From Xanthostigma xanthostigma (Eukaryota > Arthropoda > Insecta > Raphidioptera > Raphidiidae), in contig OY754469.1 in the NCBI GenBank assembly GCA_963575645.1, forward strand, positions 16,634,001 to 16,698,000: DNA of 64,000 bases, given 5' to 3'. The translations under genes were made by a program, and so were the position numbers. Position 1 is the first letter of the stretch, and each line of letters starts with the position of its first letter. Shown here one piece after another: positions 1 to 10,585 of this stretch. The notes under the pieces are model-generated. The model did not search any database, was not told where the DNA came from, and worked only from the letters and a program-made list of their open reading frames with translations.

Positions 1-496
1 CAATGAGTTGTTAGTTGTTACTAACTTTAAACTTAGGAAGTACCAATTTGTTTATTATTTACGGTTGACTCTGTGGTTTCGTAAAAAAACAGTTCAATAT
101 TTATTTTATTACATAATTATATAAATTCTCCGGGCAAAGGGCATCAGTTCAGTTGTGAGCAGCTTACTAAGAAAACTTGTATGAAAGAAGAAAATGTTAA
201 TACGTCTTGTTCAATTTTTAAAAATCAGAATGTTTTATTTTTCCAATATATATGTGTGGAAAAAAGGTCCATGAAGTATATGCGCGTGCTCCGAAAATAC
301 ACTATTGTTGCCTAAAAATCCTAAACCCGTAACAATAGTAATGTGATGTAATCCAAATAACGAATTACCAAAATGTACTGAAATGTATTTTTGTGCACTT
401 AGAAAAAATTGCGTAATTTTCTATCAGCTAAACCAGGTGCAGTTTAGTGTGATAAACATCACAATATTAAGGATGTACTTCTTATTTGTTTTACAG
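1..496. other. Intron/upstream sequence of KDM8, no exon recognised
   Basis: AT-rich sequence before the first recognisable KDM8 exon. It ends in a pyrimidine-rich acceptor (ttttacag, AG at 495-496). KDM8 proteins have roughly 85 more N-terminal residues than are encoded from 497 on, so at least one upstream exon must lie here or, more likely, to the left of the window. A 45-codon ORF at 181-318 does not resemble the KDM8 N-terminus. Confidence 0.6.
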
Positions 497-3025
497 ATTT
501 GCTTACAACTATGCATTTTACAACAAACAGAAGAAAATATGAAGAAAATAATACAATGTACAGACCTTGGAATTTTGATGGGTGCACCTCTGCAAAACCC
601 CAATGAAAATGTATTAACTAGTACAGCTACACTTTTAATAAAACACTTAAAATCCTTGAATTATAACACAGATCTTGAAGCAAACACAAATAAATTAAAA
701 TACCGCGAACATTTGGATTGTAATCAACCAGTAGCAAAGAAACCATGTTTGAAAAAGTCACTGGAAATAATGGATGCTGGTCAGATTAACATTGAAAAAT
801 GTCCATCAGTTGAAATATTTAATAAAAACTATTTTACAACCGAAAAACCTGTTAAATTATTAGGTAAGCAACGTAAAAGTTCACACTAGTTAAAGTTGAC
901 TTCACTACTGAACACTAAATTATGTCTACATAATAAACCGATAATTTCAAATCAACGGATTATCATACACTGGCTTCTGGCGCTACTTTCTATAGAAAAG
1001 ACACCAGCTGTTTAGTGTAAACTTGAAAAAAAATCCCGTCAACTAAATTTTTTTAAATAGATTTCATTTTAACAGATATAAAAAGAGGGTAAATGTTTTA
1101 TTTTGTTCAAAGACCAACTTAAATGATGATAAAATATATAAATATCACATTACATGCATTATCAAAAAGTTCTGCATTGCGGTCTGCGACTAGTTTTTTT
1201 CTTATAAGTTATTGGTATAACAAAAAGACTAATTTTTAACTTTTCATTCAAATGGTGCCCGTATCTAACTTTAAAAGAGTTGCTTAATACATTGTACCTA
1301 TATACACTTATTTTTATTCACAACGATAATTTCCAATTGACTTTTAATTAAGTTAATTTCAATTTATTAAATTATTAATAATTATGATCGTACATTATCA
1401 AACACTTTATACAGACTGATTTGACTATTATTTAGCGTTATGCATCAGATTTTTGTTTAGGCCATACACAATCATGAATGATAATCTTTGTAAATAACAC
1501 TTTTCGTTTAAAATATTATATATTGTGCTACATTTTTTTCGAAGTCACGAGAATTCGATATTAGTGTATTTATTTTCCTTTTGGACGTACTAGTTGGTGA
1601 CAATTGGTTATATCAGATGAATGAATTACTTTTCATTTTTCATTAACAATTATTGACCGTATAAGGTCCGCTTCATAGCCATCTTGCATGATTTTACAGG
1701 ATATCTTAGTCTTACATAATTCTGTATATGCGAGTAACTAGGCCGATTCCCCGCTAGTAACGGCAATGATTTGTCTGATACTTATTTGAAATCTGAACTA
1801 AAATATAATATACCTATGGATTAACTGAAAATTGAAATTAGCCATTAAGCAAATTGTTGCACTTCTGTTACCCAAAATGTCCTCTTGAGTTTGATAGCTT
1901 TTTGCCTATAATCTCTATTATAATAAATATTTTCCAGAATGCATGAGCAATTGGCCAGCTGCTACAAAATGGAAAGATATAAATTATTTTATTGAAGTAG
2001 CTGGTGAACGAACAGTTCCTGTTGAAATTGGATCGCACTATGTGGATGAAAATTGGTCCCAGAAACTAATGACATTGAAGGAATTTATTGCAAAACATTT
2101 TATTAATAGTGACACAACTGAAAATCTGGGTTACTTAGCTCAACATAATTTATTCGATCAAGTATAAAAAAGCACATAGAGTGCTGTGGAAAACTTTTGT
2201 CTCGTCACCCTATATATAGAATTTCTCAAAATACTTTTTTGTCATTATCAATACATTTTGATGCATAGACAGTTCATTGAACAATATTGTCCCATTGTGT
2301 TTAGGAAATAGCGCAAAAAGGCACTAGATCAGAGATATATAAAACAGAATGGTTTTACATTTAGGGTCTTAGTTGAACCAGAAATTCCTTCTTTTTTACC
2401 CAACATGCACGCGCATTGACATGATGAAAATTTTCCCAGCACCCTACATAAAAGTTATTCAAATATAATTTCGAATCAGACAAAAAATTTACAACTGCAA
2501 TATGATGGTAAAATCTTGCATTATCTGTTCTAGATTCCCGAATTACAAACTGACATTATAATACCGGATTATTGTTGCTTAAGTCAAGATTACGAAAATT
2601 CTTGTGAACCCGATATAAATGCTTGGTTTGGACCGAAAGGAACAGTTTCTCCTTTACATTTTGATCCAAAGCATAATTTATTAGCACAAGTAAACACTGA
2701 CGTCTACCAATAATAATTAATGAAAAGACACCATGGTTCAGATTTATTTCTAATTTTCAATCATTTTTAGGTGTTTGGTACAAAGCAAATCTTGTTATTT
2801 TCACCAGACGACTCATCGAAATTATATCCCCATAAAGGAATGTTAAATAATACAGCCCAAGTTAATCCGCTAGAACCTGATTTTGAAAAATTTCCAAAAT
2901 TACGAAATACCAAAATGTACAAATGTTTACTGAATCCAGGTGAAATTTTATACATGCCTCCAAAATGGTGGCACCACGTTACAGCTCTTGAGCCTAGTTT
3001 TTCTGTAAGTTTTTGGTGGCAATAA
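497..3025 (+). CDS. KDM8: KDM8/JMJD5 JmjC-domain oxygenase, 5'-partial
   Basis: Nuclear JmjC-family Fe(II)/2-oxoglutarate oxygenase; family members were first described as histone demethylases and later as arginyl hydroxylases. Exons by eye: 497-863, 1938-2161, 2534-2689, 2771-3025 (stop). All boundaries are GT-AG and the four exons give 333 residues. The first exon carries the [10 protein letters not shown] segment that matches the end of the N-terminal helical region of KDM8. The second has [14 protein letters not shown] and [11 protein letters not shown], signatures of this subfamily. The iron ligands are visible as HFD (third exon, about 2660) and a histidine in WWHHV (fourth exon, about 2970), and the protein ends FSVSFWWQ as in orthologues. 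The N-terminal ~85 residues are absent from the window. It converges on BAP31 across 2.3 kb of repeats. The identification is firm; only the 5' end is unknown. Confidence 0.93.
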
Positions 3026-3225
3026 AATAAATCAAGAAAAATAAAAACAACGTGACTGTTCAACATATCTGAAACATTCTATATTTTAATATTTCAAACT
3101 GTATATACCTACTAATAATTTTGAATAATAAAGATAATAAATTTACATTTCGTTTTTTGACAAATGAAGGATAATCCATTTGAATCTCTGGGCGGAATGA
3201 ATTTTTAAACGGGCTTTCTCTAGTT

Positions 3226-3358
3226 CTGTTCCAACCTCTCTGCGAACAGAACCGTGTCATGCGCAGTAGCTAAAATGAAACTGTTGGTATCGGTTTTGGA
3301 ACACGTTTTAGCTACTGCGTATGACTGTGATGACCGCTTGCAGAGAGGTTGGAACAGA
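3226..3358. repeat. Foldback (MITE-like) repeat, copy 1
   Basis: Imperfect hairpin: ttctgttccaacctctctgc at the left is mirrored by gcagagaggttggaacaga at the right. The core contains gcgcagtagctaaaa and its inverted partner ttttagctactgcg. The same core recurs in the hairpin at 4283-4440. Confidence 0.75.
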
Positions 3359-3521
3359 GCTTCTAAATCTAAATACATCCTTTTGGTTCACATTACACAT
3401 AAAATACCGGATAGAAAATAAAGGGTTTAAATGCAAGAAAAAAGGGCAAAAATACTTGCGCGTTTCATAATCAGTAATAAAAATTTTGCAAAGAAAAAGT
3501 TTGAAAGAGACATTCTTTGGT

Positions 3522-3713
3522 CACACATAACCTTAAAGATTCAAAGAAATATTGATAAAACCGTGTTTTTCGTTATTAATTTTTTTCTCCTGCAAATTAC
3601 AGCTGATTTAGGACATAGAAAGGTAAGTCTTCTGAAAATTTCATGAAAAAAAAAAATTAAAAACGAAAAACACGGTTTTTTCAATATTTCTTAGAATCTT
3701 TAAGGTTATGTGA
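3522..3713. repeat. Inverted repeat, ~53-bp arms
   Basis: The left arm (3522-3575, cacataaccttaaagattc ... accgtgtttttcgtt) is the near-exact reverse complement of 3661-3713. The spacer is about 85 bp. Confidence 0.8.
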
Positions 3714-4282
3714 AAAAGTTATATTCATAAAAGTTGTAGATCCTTTTAATACCTACAACATTGCCATACAACATTTTTCGATTGGAGGTCAACTTTCGCC
3801 GGAAATAACGAAAAACCGCGTTTGACCCCTAAAATGCACCCCCTACAGCCCTCCGGTGTTTTACGCATTTGAATTTTTGGTTTCCGTATTTCTGACGGCA
3901 GTTTCTTCCCTTTCTTATCATTCGTTTTCTGTTATTAATTTTGTCCTTGTCAAAAGCTAACTTCAATGGTCTATTAACTGATAAACAAATTAAAAAAACA
4001 TTGTTTCGGCAGGATTTTCGCAGGCAACCTTAGCGATCTTTCTTAATTATGGTCTTAACTATCATCTCTAATTTTTTCGTTCGTCCACCTTATGACGACA
4101 CATTTTCTGCAGCCGTCTCTTGGACTAATAGGGAAAAGTACACAGTACAAATTAGTTAAGATCAGAGATTGCTTTGCCCTCTATTCAGAGGTCGGTACCA
4201 TGGTTTTACATAATGAAATCTATTCGAGATGGTGTCACAATCTGGATGAACTTGAAGACAAAATCGCCGAAGTATGTTTCAA

Positions 4283-4440
4283 TAAGTCTGTTCCAAGCAG
4301 CCAGCAAAGAGTAACGAAACCGTCACCCGCATGCGCAGTAGCTAAAACGAAGCTGTTGTGGCGATTTTGGAACACGTTTTAGCTACTGAGCATGCAGGTG
4401 ACGATTTCGTTACCGTTTGCTGGCTGCTTGGAACAAACTT
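4283..4440. repeat. Foldback (MITE-like) repeat, copy 2
   Basis: The arms gttccaagcagccagcaaa and its reverse complement near 4415-4436 flank the same core as copy 1 (gcgcagtagctaaaa ... ttttggaacacgttttagct). The outer arms differ from copy 1, so the two share a core but not their full length. Confidence 0.75.
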
Positions 4441-5308
4441 AATGTGACTCCTGTAATGTTAGACAAAGTTTTAATAACCGATTAAGCCACTTGGTTAATC
4501 AAAATGGACGTTTATTTGAACATTAGAAATAGGAGACTATTAACTTTAATTTGAAGTAAAAAAATCTATCCTCAAAACGAGTACTATCGGAAACTTGTAA
4601 TAAAGTTTCGGACGAGACGGGGCGACTTGACTCCTCTTAAAATGAAATGGTATTGAACAGTGCAGTTACTTTAACCTACTATAACACACGATCAAGTAAA
4701 ATGATGACAGAATATTTAAAAAAACAAAAATAATGTGTGGAAAATATTTATTTTAAAACGTATGCCATAAACCTTAACAAGTAAATTCAATAATTGTTAT
4801 AGCAAATTTATAACACTGGATTATTATTACATTACATTAAATAAAAGAAATAAAAAAGAAAACATTCCTAAGGCTACTAAGTAATGAACATATAAAAATA
4901 TTAACAACGCGTACAAAAAAATATTTTTGGAAATCAATTTTGCTAACAAATCTGATTTTCAAAAATGTAATGTGATCTCTGTGCACAAAAAACAAATTTA
5001 AACGGTTTAACTTTTAAGATTCATAATTTAATACTTCGAAATGGTAAGATTAAAACTCTCCTTTAGCAATTTTAAAATATTATTTGCTAGCAAAAAAACG
5101 AAATCACATTTTTTTTTACCCTTCTTACCGTTTCTATGAGAAGAAAAAAAGACAGAATCTTACACAAACGTGGCAATTTTCAAATTATGTAAGGATGTTA
5201 ATGTTGACAGAAATGCCTCTAATATATGACAAGTTTCAGTCGAAGTCCCGTAACTACTTTAAATTTGCAAAGAAAAACAAACAACAGTCAACGCTTACAT
5301 TTCAAATT

Positions 5309-6434
5309 TTACTCATCTTTTTTGCTTCCAGTGCTTGTTATAGAGCGCTGCAATTTACTATGTTCTTCCGCAAGTCTGTCGTACTCCTTATGCAGATTCT
5401 CAGCTTGTGATTTCAGTGCTTCTTTATCTTTTTGTTCTTTCTCCAGTTTCTTTTCTATATCGGCCAATAGTTCTTTCAGAGCAGTAACCTTAAACAATGC
5501 GTTATTAAAAATAAAATGCCGTTAAATAAATGTAAAGAATTAAATAACGTTAAAGTCAGGTGTGTTTTCTTTGATATATCAACTGTTCTTGATTTCTAAA
5601 TGTTTGTTTATATTTAGACTGAAAGCTGACGTGTATCTCACCATCTCGTTCATGCGATATCGATGTGAATCATAATATTATGACAAACCTTTGATTCTAA
5701 ATATTGACAAAGCAATATCTCAACATGAAAACTAACAAATCATGCTGTTGACATTATTCTTAGGTTCTCTTTTTAATAAACTTTACTACAACTTACTGAC
5801 AATATTACCTGTTTGTCGTGAGCCTCATTTGAATGATTTTGTGCAACTTCTCCGGCACCCCTGTTGGTGAGAAGAGTTTTAGCAGCACTGGAAGCACTTA
5901 CAGCTTGTCTCATAGCGGCTTCACACTGTGCCATCAACGTCGCTTGTGCTGAAATAAGTGTCACAAGACGCCGGATAACTAAGGAGAGAAACAATGCAAA
6001 ACCAGAAATGTAGAAATTACGCTGTGCACGGAACAAACGCATATTTCCTTGCATTTCGGCATCCAAGTGTTGGTGATCATGAGATGGATCTAGAAATATC
6101 AAAATCAAAGTTTAGAAAAGAAAAGTTTGTAGTAGTATCTGAATCACCATGAATATAAACCATAATTTGATATCAAAGGTTATACAACAAATATTTTTAA
6201 CTTACCGCTGCTTGAATACTTTCTCATTTCCCGGATTGCGTCAAGAAGGAATAATACAAGAATGGCTAACAAAACCATAAAATATACTCCGGCTTGATGT
6301 GTTATACCTTGCAAAAATCGAGATTTGAAAACACTTTGCCATCTTTTAGGACTAGCAATTGGCAAAACTAATAATAAAACGATTGCTATTTCTACGTATA
6401 AAAATCCCGCAATTATTGCCCACTGAAGACTCAT
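5309..6434 (-). CDS. BCAP31: B-cell receptor-associated protein 31-like ER membrane protein
   Basis: Polytopic ER membrane protein; the BAP31 family acts as a sorting and quality-control factor for membrane proteins leaving the ER. Exons on the minus strand: 6434-6206, 6089-5809, 5488-5309 (stop), giving 229 residues (human 246). The start MSLQW matches the family exactly; an upstream in-frame GTG at 6479 is rejected. Three hydrophobic segments lie at about residues 6-26, 48-66 and 102-122. Family signatures ASPKRWQ, KSRFLQG, DAIREMRKY, LFRAQRNFYISGF and RRLVTLIS are all present. The C-terminal part is a heptad-rich coiled coil with KEYDRLAEEHSKLQ. The last four residues are KKDE, equivalent to the KKEE-type dilysine ER-retrieval tail. 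Introns are 116 and 320 bp. Nothing is missing or broken. Confidence 0.96.
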
Positions 6435-6479
6435 TTTTATTAAATCGCTATTACAATGTGATACAGGAAAATTTAACAC

Positions 6480-7162
6480 TCGATTAATCGATGCTCACAA
6501 TTCAAGGTTCAATAAGAACTATTTATATGACAGTAACGAACAGATGAGTCACGAAAGAGATTTGGAATATGACCCACACGAACACAAATTTGCACAAAAA
6601 TTACTACTTGACGTTTACCTTCTCTCTTTAGTCCATGCACCCATATAAATGTTCATACAGGTACGTGTCCAATTACATCAATATTGTCGTAGATAAATCA
6701 TTTGGACTACTTTGCAATACGAAAAGGTATATGCTGAGCCATCTGTTGTAAATTAAATGAGATATTAATATTTTCTTAAGTGATAACAAATCATAGGTTA
6801 TAAACCAGGTTTTAATGGACATAAATATGTCCATGGCTTTAAACGTTTCTAATTGCACATTTGTATGACCAAGGCTAAAAAATCCATATTAGAAACTCTG
6901 ACAATAGTTCGAAAAAAATCCAAAGAAACTATGGTTTGTGATTATATTGCATGAACCCTACTACTTAAGTTATTCTAAATATTTATGAAGTAGATTTACT
7001 GTTCTGTGATGTAGATATTTTTATCATTTCAGCGTTTAAGAATTTGAGTATGACGTGTATGTACATGGTATATAACTATATACCATACGTACATACTCTG
7101 TACTTGCAGCAGAGAACATACTTTCAAGTTGCAGTACTCTGCTGATTTACTGTAGTGTTTTA
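6480..7162. other. Intergenic, upstream of BAP31
   Basis: Likely contains the BAP31 promoter and 5' UTR, but no core element stands out. A short perfect hairpin around tatggtatataactatatacc lies near 7066-7090. No gene seen. Confidence 0.5.
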
Positions 7163-8285
7163 AGGCCCCCATACACCTCGTTCTTTTTTGGCAGTTTTCA
7201 TCGTCACGATAAAACACGTCCGTCAAAACCGAAGTGTATGGGCAAAAACTGTCGATGAAACACGGCAGTTTTTATATCTGCCGAATCTTGATTTTAAACA
7301 CGACGTGTTTGCTGGTTGTCGTTTTAAATCGTAATGTGTGGCGCTTTCCGATAGAATCGACGTGTTTATTCAGTGGTGCGACGTACAGCAAATAAGTCAT
7401 ATTAATTAAATGATTGTAATTAGTTTGAGTATTGATTTATATTTTAACCGTTTTAGTGCTAAGCAATTTTGACAAAAATAAATGAAAATTGCTATAAACA
7501 TATTGATTAATTTAGAGGAAAAAATAATGGTGTCAAATAAAACACTCTAATTTAGACAAATATCAATCAATTTTATTAATTATTTTTGCATTATATTGTT
7601 TATTAATGTTTATTAAACATAAAATAATATCAATATTATTGTATTTTATTTCTTTTAGAAAATAAAAAATCTAAAAAAAATAGCTCTCAACACACTGAAA
7701 CTGATACTCGCAGCGCTTTTGCGTTGCGCCGCAATTTTCGATACAAACGATCGCAGCGCTTTTGCGCCGCATAGCATTCTAACGGTTAATAATAACTCAA
7801 AATAAGTATGTTCGTCCATTCTCAGGTAATTGAACCAATCCCCAGGTTCAAGTTTCAGCTCGTTCAATTCATACAATTGTATCGAAAATTAAAGCAATCT
7901 CCTGGTTCTAGTCGTAATTCATTTAGAAGATTTACGTGTGAAAATTGCCTGCGTTTAAGTAACCATTCTTTAGTCCATTTTGAACGTTTTCTTTTTGAAA
8001 ATTTTAATTTTATAGCCACTGCGGCTGCAACTGCTAACGTTGTCGTAGGATCCATCAAAGCAGATCGTATTAATGATGCCACGACTTCAGAAAAACTGAA
8101 CGAAACTACGCCTCTGTGTGGATATGGCCGTTGTTCGTGTTTAAATTAACCGTACAGTTTTACCCGTGCGGTTAAAACTGCCATAAAAGAACGAGGTGTA
8201 TGGGGATGGCCGTTGTTCGTGTTTAACCGTACAGTTTTACCCGGCGGTTAAAACTGCCAAAAAAGAACGAGGTGTATGGGGGCCT
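7163..8285 (-). mobile_element. PIF/Harbinger-like DNA element with decayed transposase
   Basis: Terminal inverted repeats start aggcccccatacacctcg at 7163 and end with the reverse complement at 8285. Both are flanked by the trinucleotide TTA (7160-7162 and 8286-8288), the target duplication typical of PIF/Harbinger. Inside, on the minus strand, 8082-7864 encodes TKEWLLKRRQFSHVNLLNEL and a second frame at 7876-7655 encodes NELKLEPGDWFNYLRMDEHT. These are the N-terminal landmarks of Harbinger nuclease-type transposases (ALP1/HARBI1-like). The NELxLEPGD block occurs twice, and no catalytic domain remains, so the element is dead. The right terminal region is tandemly duplicated (about 8113-8203 and 8204-8285). 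Confidence 0.82.
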
Positions 8286-8837
8286 TTATTATGTAGGTAC
8301 TTACTATTTAAATCATAGAATATAGAGGTTTTATATTCAAAACTCAACCTCTGTAAAAATGGAGCACAAAACAAAACTAAAAACTTAACATGAAAATTTT
8401 TATTAATATTTACTGTTTACATTTGCTCTGTATATTCAGTTCAAAATTTCTGATTCTTCAAGAGAAAATTATCTTACAACGCTTATTCACAATTTCTTTA
8501 AAAATACTGAAATTACCTTTTAAAATTTAATTAAAAAAATTCTTTCTTATTTTTTAAAATAATTTACAGCACTTTTAAAACATTATGCATAATTTACAAA
8601 ATGTCGCTACATTTCCCGTCATTAATGACACTATAAAATAGTCTGAAATTTGAAGACGCTATCATAGATGCCTAAAATTTTATTTTGTGTATAGCATTTT
8701 GTATTAACAACGAAGAAACGCAATGCAATCATTTGTTAAAACCGTATTTCGGGTCACCGACAATATAAATTTGAGAATTTTAAATTTAATAGTTTGCAAC
8801 ATACTAATTATGTGCAAATTTAAATCAGATTACTAGT
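8286..8837. other. AT-rich intergenic sequence
   Basis: No ORF, repeat terminus or RNA gene recognised. Confidence 0.4.
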
Positions 8838-10242
8838 AGTTCAGGCGACAGGGAGATTTTCCCTACAATATTGTGACAGCATCACCTACCTCGCTTGCCT
8901 ACTTTGCATGCAGTTTCAGTTCCTTTTGAGGGCCACAAATGCCCACTTTTCTATATTTTTAAGTCCTGCGGGTGCGGACGGAATCGAACAAATGCACAAA
9001 TTGTTTTCCTATTTTCTCGACTTCCAATAGTTACGACAAATGCGACGGATCAGCGTTGAGAGCGCATCGAGCACTACAACTTTATCCCTCATGACTTTTG
9101 TCATTAATGCAAGGGGTACCGATTGGGGGGTGGAGCAACCTTTTTCGGAGCAATAATTATTTTTATATTTAAATAACTGGTTTGCAATGTGTCTGAATAT
9201 TTTGAATACATATTATATGTAATGTGTTAATGGACTTTGACATTGCATTCATAGAACGATAGAGATCTATTGTTCTAATCTTAAAGGGAGATTAGTCCAG
9301 AGTAATCAAGTAGTGTGTTACGGTAGATAAGAATACTAAAAGTTCTCGAATTAGTATAATTTAAATTTTCAACCATAATAATGGGCGACAATAAATACAG
9401 CACAATGACAATGTTAAAAAATGGTCATAATAGTATAAAGCAGTGATTCTCAAAATGGTCTATATCGACCCCCGGGGTCGACGACAACTTGCAAGGGGTC
9501 CATGTCGGCGGGGAAAAAAATTGGGGGTCCATGAAATGAAAATGGGGGTCAACGATAGTGAATCTCCTAACAAAAAAAGAAACAAACTGGACATCGTTAA
9601 CCGAAGAGATTTAAGATTAAATCTAACAAAATTGATGTCAAATGTTGAAAATTTATTATTAAAGCATCAGGTTCATCCCTCACACTAAAAGCATTTAATT
9701 TTTGCTTAGTTATTTTATGTAACAGAAAGTAAATTTTAATTTGATTCGTTTAATTTGAATCTAATTAATAAATGTATACAACTAAACATTTCACACTACA
9801 TTTCACTACCGTTATAAATTTAAATCGTTCAAAGTGAGTAGCACTACACCGGTTGTCAAAAATACATTTGAAATTAATGAATTTGCAAAAAATCAATATC
9901 AGATAAGCAGGGGGCCTACCTAAAACCGAAAAACATAGCAAGTTGTCTACGAGACAAAAAAGTTTGGGAACCTCTGGTATAAAGGATTAATTATAGCCCT
10001 TATTATTCTCCGAAAAATTTTGCCCTACTGGCCCGATCAGTAACCCTTGTATTCACGAAAAAATAATGAGGGGCAAAGTTGTAGTGCTCGAAGCGCCCTC
10101 TGCATTGGTATCATCACTCCTTCCCAACGGAATTGGGTATATAGAAAAGTGTGCATTCGTGACCCTCAGGAGTAGGCTTACACCGCATGCAAAAAACCAG
10201 CGAGGTAGGCGATGTCATATTAATTTACCTGCCGCCGGAACT
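8838..10242. mobile_element. Large imperfect inverted-repeat element interrupted by a hAT copy
   Basis: The left arm (about 8838-9165) and right arm (about 9985-10242) are reverse complements at many points: gttcaggcgacagg versus the mirror of cctgccgccggaac, cctacctcgct versus agcgaggtagg, and acttttctata versus tatagaaaagt. TA flanks both ends, compatible with a Tc1/mariner-type target but not decisive. A hAT copy (9441-9976) sits in the middle. ORFs in the right arm are read-through of the repeat. Confidence 0.6.
9441..9976 (+). mobile_element. hAT element with transposase C-terminal remnant
   Basis: The element begins cagtgattctcaaaat and ends gggaacctctg, typical hAT termini, and is flanked by a perfect 8-bp duplication gtataaag (9433-9440 and 9977-9984). 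The internal reading frame ends with RNKLDIVNRRDLRLNLTKLM and QVHPSH. This resembles the extreme C-terminus of ZBED5/SCAND3-like hAT transposases (LDxxxDLRLxL ... QPSH). Most of the transposase is gone, so this is an internally deleted derivative. Confidence 0.85.
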
Positions 10243-10585
10243 ATAAAAAGAATACAGCATCGTCTTTATATAAAATATATAAAAAAATTTAACACTTTCT
10301 CGTTGATAACGAATTATCCAGAAATATTACCGATAATTGCCAATAACGCCTTGAGTAACGAGCAGGCGCATTTCTCAGGTTTACATCCAGTTTTGGTCCT
10401 GAAAATTCACCAGAGTGCACTCTAAACTATTGACAGGCACAAATTTTGTGGTGTCAAACAGCATTAATAACTATTTGAAGTGTACATCGGTTGAAAATAT
10501 TAAGAACTGTTCTACAATTTTAAATAAATAAAAATAATACACCTTAAAACATACATTACATTATAATACATATCTGATTATACAG

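Larger units (their letters stand above)
3026..5308. other. KDM8-BAP31 convergent intergenic region with foldback repeats
   Basis: No supported gene. An AATAAA-like signal follows the KDM8 stop directly. The stretch holds three inverted repeats (3226-3358, 3522-3713, 4283-4440, listed separately) and AT-rich filler. ORFs here overlap the repeat arms and have no recognisable homology. Confidence 0.7.

Noticed and set aside
383..496. N-terminal extension of the KDM8 ORF starting at 383
   Set aside because: It runs through a clear acceptor site at 495-496 and the translated extension has no resemblance to KDM8.
2767..3066. 99-codon minus-strand ORF over KDM8
   Set aside because: Antisense shadow of the last KDM8 exon.
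6435..6479. Upstream in-frame GTG start for BAP31
   Set aside because: The family starts at MSLQW, and an ATG is present there.
10066..10425. 119-codon ORF in the right arm of the inverted-repeat element
   Set aside because: It reads through the repeat arm; the mirrored left arm does not preserve the frame, and no homology is recognised.
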